Virus record (IMG/VR): IMGVR_UViG_3300042445_000806
Span: 1 to 22,932 of that record
From: a virus
Strand: one strand, 5' to 3'
DNA: 22,932 bases
Shown: positions 1 to 6,295 of the stretch, in pieces
Numbering within the stretch: position 1 is the stretch's first letter
How the letters are laid out: each line of letters starts with the position of its first letter
Translations under genes and position numbers: made by a program
The notes under the pieces: model-generated
Told to the model about the DNA's origin: nothing
Databases searched by the model: none
Seen by the model: the letters and a program-made list of their open reading frames with translations, nothing else

Positions 1-1062
1 TGTTGCTGGGTCTAGAACAACACCACTGCTCATCAATGGAATGTATGGGCAGTAGAATGCGGCTGCATCTGATTCGCTAGAACCCTTATAACCGATAAGG
101 ATCTTTGCTGTGTCAGCGGCGTATGTGTTGACATAAATCTTCATTGCGCCGTTTAGCGTACCAACAAACTTGGTGTTTGTAGGTGCTTCAAATGTACCTT
201 CTGTAGTACGTGCAAATGCGCTAGTAGTTGCAGACTGTAGAACAGTCAACATCTGTGGGCTAACAACAGCCCAGTTACCAGCACCGCGACGTGTACGTTG
301 AGCGATACGGTTTGCAACTCTGTTGATTAGAACTGCCAATGCGGCATGCTCGTCACCAACGAATGTTGCTGTACCAGAAACAGCGGCTTGGTTAAAAGTC
401 TCTTGGTTCTGTGAACCTGCTAGATTCAATAGAGAACCTAGAACTTCTTGGTCGATTTCAGCAGTGATTTCTTGAGCCAAAGCAGCCATGATTTCTGCTT
501 CGATGTCAATACCTTGTTGGGCTTGTGCATCTTGAGCAGCCTCGAACGTCCAACGTGCAGACAATTTACGAGTTTTTGCTTCAACTGTTTGTTTCAAGAT
601 CTGAATGCTCATCTTGTTTCCAGCGGCACCTTCTAAGGATGCTGTGGCACCGGCCTTACCATTACTTGATGAACCGCCACCTGAATACTGTTCAGCAATT
701 TTGAATGGGCTTAGAGCCTCTTCACCTGCTACAGTAGTCTGTGCGCTGTCTGATGTATTGGTCACAGCATCGCTGTAACGAACACGTAGGGTATGGATTT
801 GACCAACTGGGCCAGTCATAGGCTGTACACCAACTAACTCGTTAGCAATAACGGTTGGCATGACGCGACGAATAACTGGTAGGATAACACGATTAAGTGT
901 TGCAACGTTACCGGCAGAAGTGGATCCAGCAGTAGCAGATTCTGATAGATACTTACGAGTATTCTCGAGTGTAACTCCCATTACTGACTTCTTGGTTCCT
1001 GAAAGGCCTTCTAATAGTGCCTCTTTAGTTTCTTGCCAGCGGCTTTCTAGTAGTTCTGACAT
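1..1062 (-). CDS. 23: major capsid protein gp23 (partial, N-terminal 354 codons)
   Basis: This is the precursor of the T4-type major capsid protein, which forms the hexameric shell lattice of the prohead. The minus-strand frame opens with ATG at 1062 and stays open to the window edge, so the C-terminus is missing; T4 gp23 has 521 residues. Translation begins MSELLESRWQETKEALLEG and continues through a family-like body with QPMTGPVGQIHTLRVRY, KLSARWTFEAAQDAQAQQGID and AAFYCPYIPLMSSG. A strong ribosome site, AAGGAG, lies 6-7 bases before the ATG and overlaps the gp22 stop. Residues 39-41 (L-S-E, before SATAG) fit the L/I-x-E consensus cut by the gp21 protease, so a propeptide of about 41 residues is inferred. 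The gene sits directly downstream of gp22 and gp21, as in T4. Identification is firm; the cleavage position is an inference. Confidence 0.96.
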   Translation of the reverse strand, partial: MSELLESRWQETKEALLEGLSGTKKSVMGVTLENTRKYLSESATAGSTSAGNVATLNRVILPVIRRVMPTVIANELVGVQPMTGPVGQIHTLRVRYSDAVTNTSDSAQTTVAGEEALSPFKIAEQYSGGGSSSNGKAGATASLEGAAGNKMSIQILKQTVEAKTRKLSARWTFEAAQDAQAQQGIDIEAEIMAALAQEITAEIDQEVLGSLLNLAGSQNQETFNQAAVSGTATFVGDEHAALAVLINRVANRIAQRTRRGAGNWAVVSPQMLTVLQSATTSAFARTTEGTFEAPTNTKFVGTLNGAMKIYVNTYAADTAKILIGYKGSSESDAAAFYCPYIPLMSSGVVLDPAT

Positions 1063-1071
1063 AATATCTCC

Positions 1072-2163
1072 TTATTTGATTCCAGCAAGACGGCGAATAT
1101 TGATTACTTCCGCTTGACTGTTAGCACTACTAATGCTATGATTTTCTTTATTGCCTGTGATTTCTTTTGCCTCGACAAGTGCCTTCTTCTTCTCCGGTGT
1201 GCTACCTTGCAATACAGCAGGTAGATACTTGTCAAAACTACTACGTAGTTTTACAGTTTGCACACTTTCTAATAATTCAGACATAATTTCTTTCTGATCC
1301 TTGCTTAGAGGATTCAAAAGTTCGCTCATGACTTCTTTACGCTCTGCTACTGATTTGGCTTGAGAAACTTCTTTCTCTTTGCTTTCAACCAGTGCTTGCT
1401 TTTCTGAAATAACGTCACGTGCTTCTGCTAGTGCCTGTTCTTTTTCTGCGATTACTTTTAATAGTTTGCTTGTTTCTGATTTCTCATTCATCAAACTATT
1501 CTGATATTCAGAAGTAAATGCTTCAAAAATCTTACGACCGAAATCGTTTTGACGAGCAGAGTCAATATCTTCTTTAAGTTGATGGATCTCTTTGGTTAGA
1601 CCTTCTGATACCACTGATTCAACTAGACCTGCTGCCTGTTTAATAAATTTACCTTTTAATACAGTAAATTGTTCTCTTGCTTCTTTTACTAGGCGTACTT
1701 TAGTTTCTGCCAAGTCTTTCTTATCTTCGTAGAAGTCTGCAATTTCTTTAGCCAGTGCTTCGACAACGAAATTCTCTAGTTTAGCAAAGTTCCCTGCCAT
1801 GACTTTTTGGTCACCGTGAAGTTCTGTAACTTCTTTTGCAAGAGATTCAAGAACAAATTCATTTAATTTACTTGAGTGTTCACGTATTGCAACAGCATAC
1901 TTGGCTTTAGCCTCTGCTAACTGTTTACGATCTTCGGTAAATTCTTGAATTTCTGAACTTAGACGATCCGATACCATTTGGTCAATGGCTTCGATCATCA
2001 CTGATTTGTCGTGTTCGTACTTTTGTGCGAACTCTTCGCGTAGTTGCTGTGTAACTAGTTCACGGTTTTCTTGGATTTTTGAATTCCAAGCCGTTTCGAT
2101 GTCTGCTCTGATTTCCTCGGAAACCACGTTGTTCTCGAATAATGATTTTAGCGCATCCAACAT
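1072..2163 (-). CDS. 22: prohead core scaffolding protein gp22
   Basis: This is the main internal scaffold of the prohead, around which gp23 assembles and which the gp21 protease later degrades. The 363-residue protein is highly charged and almost entirely predicted helix/coiled coil, with no hydrophobic core or signal peptide. The N-terminus (MLDALKSLFENNVVSEEIRAD) and the C-terminal block (KEIMSELLESVQTVKLRSSF followed by DKYLPAVLQ) are recalled as typical of gp22 in marine T4-like phages. The middle holds four related segments near residues 61-80, 101-120, 130-149 and 181-200, each with a pattern like xVxExLxKEIxxxxED. A GGGAG ribosome site precedes the ATG. The stop is 9 bases before the gp23 start, so the two are probably co-translated. 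Abundant Glu-containing L/I-x-E triplets would be gp21 sites. Confidence 0.92.
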   Translation of the reverse strand: MLDALKSLFENNVVSEEIRADIETAWNSKIQENRELVTQQLREEFAQKYEHDKSVMIEAIDQMVSDRLSSEIQEFTEDRKQLAEAKAKYAVAIREHSSKLNEFVLESLAKEVTELHGDQKVMAGNFAKLENFVVEALAKEIADFYEDKKDLAETKVRLVKEAREQFTVLKGKFIKQAAGLVESVVSEGLTKEIHQLKEDIDSARQNDFGRKIFEAFTSEYQNSLMNEKSETSKLLKVIAEKEQALAEARDVISEKQALVESKEKEVSQAKSVAERKEVMSELLNPLSKDQKEIMSELLESVQTVKLRSSFDKYLPAVLQGSTPEKKKALVEAKEITGNKENHSISSANSQAEVINIRRLAGIK

Positions 2164-2179
2164 GTAATTTCTCCCTTGG

Positions 2180-2809
2180 TTACTGGAGCCTGCCTATTAT
2201 TTTTAATAGGCTTTCCTTAATGTATTGCTGTGCCTTTTTGTCGCCTTGTACTTCCTGTGCTGTTAAAAATGCCTTGTAACCACCCCTGGAATTCATCAAA
2301 TGCTCATATATAGGCGTTGGATATGCGCCCGGGGCCGACGGTTGTGCTACCACATCTACTGTGATAATTTCAAATTCTGATACTTCACCGGATCCGTCAT
2401 CTTTGACGTTTCCGGATCCGCGACTACTGACACCTAGTTTTACACCGCTTTCTAACATAGTTTTAACTAGTTGTCCCATTGGCGTTGGTAAAACTTTCAT
2501 CTTACCGTAGCCATTAGGACCTTCCATCCACATTTCTGTAATCATGTGGCTAACGCGGTCTAGATTAATTTTTAGGTCATCAGGATGATCCACTTCCCCG
2601 AGAACTGAGTAACCACCAGTGATCTGATCATTGAGCGTTTTGACAGCCCTGCTAATCTCGCTCACAGGATACACTCGCTGATTTTGATTAGTGATTCCAC
2701 CTTGGATGAAAATGCCTTTCATGTAAAGGTTCTTTCCATCCGTGCCCTCGCTTTCAACCACCATACGTGCTTGGTCAAAACTTAGGTTTTCTCGAAGATA
2801 TAGGCTCAT
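2180..2809 (-). CDS. 21: prohead core protein protease gp21
   Basis: This is the maturation protease packed in the prohead core. It cleaves gp22, gp23 and other core proteins at L/I-x-E sites before DNA packaging. The length (209 aa) matches T4 gp21 (212 aa). The herpesvirus-assemblin-like serine protease features are visible: GEVDHP with the candidate catalytic His75, and GVKLGVSSRGSG with the candidate nucleophile at Ser128 or Ser129. The segment NQNQRVYP before the His is also typical. The C-terminal 30 residues (TAQEVQGDKKAQQYIKESL) may be a removable tail. The start is ATG at 2809, after GAGGATCT. It is 14 bases downstream of the acidic core gene and 16 bases upstream of gp22, in one unit. 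Assignment is firm from motifs plus neighbours. Confidence 0.93.
   Translation of the reverse strand: MSLYLRENLSFDQARMVVESEGTDGKNLYMKGIFIQGGITNQNQRVYPVSEISRAVKTLNDQITGGYSVLGEVDHPDDLKINLDRVSHMITEMWMEGPNGYGKMKVLPTPMGQLVKTMLESGVKLGVSSRGSGNVKDDGSGEVSEFEIITVDVVAQPSAPGAYPTPIYEHLMNSRGGYKAFLTAQEVQGDKKAQQYIKESLLKIIGRLQ
2192..2211 (-). promoter_or_regulatory. perfect hairpin at the gp21/gp22 junction
   Basis: An 8-bp perfect inverted repeat (GCCTATTA / TAATAGGC) with a 4-base loop lies in the last codons of gp21 (coding SLLKIIG), about 30 bases before the gp22 start and upstream of its ribosome site. No U-tract follows on the minus strand, so it does not look like an intrinsic terminator. It may be an RNA processing or stability element, or chance within AT-rich codons. 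Confidence 0.35.
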
Positions 2810-2823
2810 CTATAGATCCTCTA

Positions 2824-3657
2824 TTACTTGCCTACAATGCTCTTGGTATTGACGCCATTGTCGCCGCTACCTTTCTTTTCAGCGCCATGACCCTTTGTTG
2901 GGTGCATTTTTGTCGCTGTTTTTGAACCTGGAACATTAACATTTCCAGTATTCAAATCCTTTGTTGCTGGATTAGCCAATCCGCCTTGTGTACCGCCTTT
3001 GTTGCTTTCGCCACCTTTTGCGATATTAGCAGTTGTTCCAGTATTACCTAGTGGATTCTTACCTGCTACTGTGGATTTGTTACCAACACCGTTGTCACCC
3101 ATTTTTGCTGGTGCAACTTTTTCTACGTATTCACGCATACTTTCTTTAGCAAATGGATTCTCTTCGTCGTCGCTTTCTTCGTCGTCGCCTTCTTCCTCTT
3201 CACCATCATCTTCAGCACCTTCTTCATCATCCATGCTGTCCATGTCGTCAGAGTTTCCACCCATCTTTGCTTCAAATTCTGCTCTTAGTTCGTCTAGTGC
3301 ATCCTTGATGTCCATTACGTCATCTTTAGTTGCTGGAGCGTCACCTTCTTCGTCGCCCATAGACATTTCATCGTCCATGCCGCCGTCCATGCCGCCATCT
3401 GTAACAGCATCAATCATTGAATCGGCTTGATCTCCACCTACTGCTTCTAGATCAAAGTTTTCTTCGACGTCTTCTTCTACATCTTCTTCTACGTCGTCTT
3501 CTGTTGTTTCATCTACTTGAAAGTCATCGTCAAGTAGGTTTTCGTAAATTTCGCGAGATTTTGCCACTACTAAATCGTGGAAAACTTCCTCGGCTTTTGA
3601 TTGTTCACCGTTAATTAGGTGTTCGAGCATCTGCTCGAAACGTGTGCGATCAGTCAT
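2824..3657 (-). CDS. acidic prohead core protein (gp67/gp68-like)
   Basis: The 277-residue protein sits between the portal region and gp21, where T4 carries the small internal core genes 67 and 68. The N-terminal 45 residues (TRFEQMLEHLINGEQSKAEE, then VFHDLVVAKSREIYENLLDD) resemble the conserved head of the core-protein family seen in marine T4-like phages. Residues 45-170 are extremely acidic, with runs of Asp/Glu and short tandem EEDVEEDVEE repeats. The tail (about 185-277) is low-complexity and rich in Gly, Asn, Lys and Thr. It has no catalytic motif or membrane segment. A very strong AGGAGG ribosome site precedes the ATG. Role inferred: minor scaffold/internal core protein, probably cleaved by gp21. 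It is much longer than T4 gp67 (80 aa) or gp68 (141 aa), mainly because of the low-complexity parts. Confidence 0.7.
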   Translation of the reverse strand: MTDRTRFEQMLEHLINGEQSKAEEVFHDLVVAKSREIYENLLDDDFQVDETTEDDVEEDVEEDVEENFDLEAVGGDQADSMIDAVTDGGMDGGMDDEMSMGDEEGDAPATKDDVMDIKDALDELRAEFEAKMGGNSDDMDSMDDEEGAEDDGEEEEGDDEESDDEENPFAKESMREYVEKVAPAKMGDNGVGNKSTVAGKNPLGNTGTTANIAKGGESNKGGTQGGLANPATKDLNTGNVNVPGSKTATKMHPTKGHGAEKKGSGDNGVNTKSIVGK

Positions 3658-3693
3658 GTTAATCCTCCTGTGTAAGTTGCAAGGCTGTCGATG

Positions 3694-3701
3694 TATTTAA
3701 T
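3694..3701 (-). promoter_or_regulatory. possible late promoter element (ATTAAATA)
   Basis: On the minus strand this reads ATTAAATA, two mismatches from the T4 late element TATAAATA. It is 37 bases before the acidic core gene, inside the only sizeable gap (3658-3740) of the head cassette. The position fits a promoter for the core-protein/gp21/gp22/gp23 group, but the match is weak and the region is AT-rich. Confidence 0.3.
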
Positions 3702-3740
3702 TCTCACTGACAAAAACCGGTAGATATCGGTGTAAAATCG

Positions 3741-4325
3741 TCAATTTAAATAATTTATTTGTTTAACAAATGCGTTATAGTCAATATTGGTTAGATTACC
3801 TGTTTTAAAGTTAGGATCAAATGTGTCTGCAGATCCTACTCTAAAATATTTTGTACCAGCAAATTCTTTTAATACTGCTTCTGTTTGTCTAAGCCAGTTA
3901 CCGTAAAACGTTGCTGGCTCATGTGTTTTTTTATAGTTAGGTGTGCCTGAGTAGATGTTGTTAACTTTTTTATTTCCTTCTAAACCTTGATAGTCAAAGC
4001 CTAGAATGTATATTTCATCGTAGCCATGTGTACTGGCTAACCATAGTGCTGTAGGTCCTGAACTCCATCCTTTACTGGGTTGAAACACATTCAATTTGGG
4101 AGTATTTTTAAATCTATTATTGAAATTAGTGTATACTTGTACCGTGTCCAGCACATTGTTTTCCACTAATTCTAGAACCATTTTTACATCCACTGCTATT
4201 AAATGATCGGGCAAAAAGTCTCTGTACAGTGCATTACATCCGTAAACTGTACCATATTCTTTTAACTTTTCACAATTGATTGTTAGGCGACTGCGTCCGT
4301 TGCCCAGTACAAAAGCACGTTTCAT
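3741..4325 (-). CDS. putative GNGxSR-type transferase (GT42/DUF115-like), function unknown
   Basis: This is a 194-residue protein of unproved function. The visible pattern is a nucleotide-binding-like N-terminus (residues 1-12, VLGNGRSR), then GCNALYRDF and DHLIAVDVKM, then a Gly-rich SSGPTALWLASTHGYDEIYI strand-helix-strand leading to LGFDYQG, and finally a His region (YKKTHEPATFYGNW). The order NGxS...CNxxY...D...SSGxxA...GYxEIYxxGxDF recalls bacterial GT42 sialyltransferases such as CstII and the related DUF115/MptE-like Rossmann proteins. That comparison is from memory and no alignment was made. It lies 7 bases downstream of the 79-aa gene with no clear ribosome site, so it is probably translated by coupling. 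Position inside the head cassette suggests either a morphon insertion or a capsid/nucleotide-sugar function. Similar proteins are recalled from other marine T4-like phages. Confidence 0.55.
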   Translation of the reverse strand: MKRAFVLGNGRSRLTINCEKLKEYGTVYGCNALYRDFLPDHLIAVDVKMVLELVENNVLDTVQVYTNFNNRFKNTPKLNVFQPSKGWSSGPTALWLASTHGYDEIYILGFDYQGLEGNKKVNNIYSGTPNYKKTHEPATFYGNWLRQTEAVLKEFAGTKYFRVGSADTFDPNFKTGNLTNIDYNAFVKQINYLN

Positions 4326-4332
4326 TTAAAAT

Positions 4333-4572
4333 TTAAATTGCTTCTGCTGGAGGTGCCGCATACATACGGGCTATAAAGTCCATTTCTGCCTGCGTTTCTT
4401 TGATATGTAGATCTGATGCTCTTCTTAGTTCATTGATTTGACCTAAGGACAATCGTGTTTTCCTTGTATCTTGACTATCTAATACATCAGTGTCGCGATA
4501 AGTCATGAAACGATCATCCTGCTCGGGTTCGGCAGTTTCGCGATTAAAATAAAACAGTTCTCGTAAAATCAT
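4333..4572 (-). CDS. conserved small protein beside gp20
   Basis: A 79-residue soluble protein encoded 8 bases downstream of gp20. It has no recognised catalytic motif. The segment TRKTRLSLGQINELRRASDL (residues 37-56) followed by a helix ending in ARMYAAPPAEA is a pattern recalled from small proteins encoded next to gp20 in T4-like cyanophages. The N-terminus (MILRELFYFNRET) is also typical of that group. No good ribosome site precedes the ATG, so translation is probably coupled to gp20. The product is predicted to be a helical virion or assembly protein; its role is unknown. Confidence is high that it is a real gene, and low for any function. Confidence 0.75.
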   Translation of the reverse strand: MILRELFYFNRETAEPEQDDRFMTYRDTDVLDSQDTRKTRLSLGQINELRRASDLHIKETQAEMDFIARMYAAPPAEAI

Positions 4573-4580
4573 ATCAATAT

Positions 4581-6269
4581 TTATGCTTGTGCAGTAGGAT
4601 CAGGAGTGGCGCCGTCTTCCGCTGGAGGTGCCATGTCTGCTGGCGCTTCTTCTGTGCCTGCGGCCGCACCAGCATCTTGATCTATACTTGTTGGGCTAAC
4701 ACCTGCTGTACGAAGTTCTCCAGCAGAGTCTGCTGTAGGTGTACCTTCACCGTTTTCTTCTTTCCACATTTTTTCGTTTTCCATTAGGTCTTCGTCAGTC
4801 ATGCCTAAGAAACGTTTTAGTGCAAATCGTTTGCTGACAAACGGCAGTGCTGCCATTTGTGTAAATGTACTGATACGTTGATTATCTAATTCTGCTTGAC
4901 GATATGCGGCAAAGTTTTGTGGACTTTGGAACATCAAATCAAACAAACTGAAGTCAATGTTTACACCTTTGTTGTGCAAATACAGTTTAAATTCTGTATT
5001 GAATGTTTCCATCATAGCACCCTGCAAGCGTTCGCAGTACTTATTGAATCTTAATTCTTGAATAAATGCAGTGCCTACGCGGCCATCATTGTACTGTGCT
5101 TGGCTGTCATCCGCACCAGTAGGTAGATATGAACTTGGAATACGCAAGGCACGCATTAACTTGTTGGTAAAATAACGCAAGTCGTCAATTTCACCTAAAT
5201 TTGTACCGCCTGGTAATGTATCAACTTTACTGCCACGACCTTCTGCTGTCTGTGGAAAGAAGTAATCTTCGTTGATCCTCAATGGATTGTAACTGCTGTC
5301 AATGGCACTACCACCGCCAGTGCTACTAGGAATACGTCTTTGATGTATTTCGTTTTTGACACGCTCAACAAAACTCATGGCCAAGTGACTTGGCATGTTA
5401 CCTACATCAATGTAGAAAATTCTACGCTCTGGAGCACGTTGGATACGATAGATAATAATAGCATCTTCAAGCAATTCTTTTTGCTTGTAGACTTTAAATA
5501 CTGATTCAAGTAGACTATTACCAAATGGGTAGTTGTTGTCTAGTCCTTCTGATAAAGAAATATGTACAACGTGTTTGGCATCAATGGCATATTCGTTTTG
5601 ACTTGTGCTGAAACGTGAACCACTTTGTTGCGGGTATGCACCAGTCATACCTCTTGCGCCACTGCCACCTTGTACATAGGCAGCGCCGCCAGGTTGTTGA
5701 TTTTGATTGTTAGGACTAATCTGTGTTACAACAAGATCTTGAAAGTTTACGTTGATGTCGCGCACAACATATTGTTCAGGTTTTTTACCTTCGCTTTCAT
5801 TGACAATAATTTTAACAACTTTGCTGGGATCAACATAAAACCATTTCTGTGTTTCAGGATCTCGGATAAAAAATCCGTCGCCGTATTTGAACAAATTACG
5901 TGCAATACGAAACATTCTGTTGTTTAGTTGCTGTAGTTTAGTCCACTGTTGCAAGTACTCTTTGAGAATTTTGATTTCTGAATTAGTAGGACGACCTTTG
6001 AACTTTAATGTAAAAGGTGTACCGTTTTCTTTGTTCTTTTGTGTGGTAAATTCTGCAAGAATGTCCAAGGCAGCATTGACTTCACTGTCCCAGTCCATGG
6101 TATCATACTGCATGTAACGCTCAACACGATTGGGACTACCAGTGTATACATCAGGAAGATAACTGCTGTAGTTTGTTTTTGCAGGACCTGCACGGCCACC
6201 AACACCCGAAATTGGGCTTACATTGCTTGATTGTGTGTTAACTGGGGAAAAGTATTTTTTCCAACTCAT
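4581..6269 (-). CDS. 20: portal vertex protein gp20
   Basis: This is the dodecameric portal at the unique vertex through which DNA is packaged. The 562-residue product is close to T4 gp20 (524 aa). Family-like segments include VERYMQYDTMDWDSEVNAAL with DILAEF, the stem/core region with RNLFKYGDGFFIRD, IIIYRIQRAPERRIFYIDVG, and LMRALRIPSSYLPTG followed by QELRFNKYCERLQ. The C-terminal 60 residues are low-complexity and rich in Ala, Pro, Glu and Thr, longer than in T4. GAGGATTCTG gives the ribosome site before ATG at 6269. It is 26 bases downstream of the tape-measure candidate and precedes the small conserved gene. Recognition is firm. Confidence 0.96.
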   Translation of the reverse strand: MSWKKYFSPVNTQSSNVSPISGVGGRAGPAKTNYSSYLPDVYTGSPNRVERYMQYDTMDWDSEVNAALDILAEFTTQKNKENGTPFTLKFKGRPTNSEIKILKEYLQQWTKLQQLNNRMFRIARNLFKYGDGFFIRDPETQKWFYVDPSKVVKIIVNESEGKKPEQYVVRDINVNFQDLVVTQISPNNQNQQPGGAAYVQGGSGARGMTGAYPQQSGSRFSTSQNEYAIDAKHVVHISLSEGLDNNYPFGNSLLESVFKVYKQKELLEDAIIIYRIQRAPERRIFYIDVGNMPSHLAMSFVERVKNEIHQRRIPSSTGGGSAIDSSYNPLRINEDYFFPQTAEGRGSKVDTLPGGTNLGEIDDLRYFTNKLMRALRIPSSYLPTGADDSQAQYNDGRVGTAFIQELRFNKYCERLQGAMMETFNTEFKLYLHNKGVNIDFSLFDLMFQSPQNFAAYRQAELDNQRISTFTQMAALPFVSKRFALKRFLGMTDEDLMENEKMWKEENGEGTPTADSAGELRTAGVSPTSIDQDAGAAAGTEEAPADMAPPAEDGATPDPTAQA

Positions 6270-6295
6270 TCAGAATCCTCGATTGTGTTCACAAA

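Noticed and set aside
2999-3430. 143-codon plus-strand frame rich in Ser
   Set aside because: It is the antisense shadow of the Asp/Glu-rich tract of the prohead core gene (GAC/GAA codons read backwards give TC-rich Ser codons).
3361-3520. Short-repeat tract as a CRISPR array or satellite
   Set aside because: The repeats are codon-level Asp/Glu/Val and Gly/Met/Asp repeats of the acidic core protein, with no spacers.
4578-4585. CATAAATA on the minus strand as a late promoter for the 79-aa gene
   Set aside because: It overlaps the gp20 stop and is only 5 bases before the start codon, so the transcript would lack a leader. It is probably chance in AT-rich sequence.
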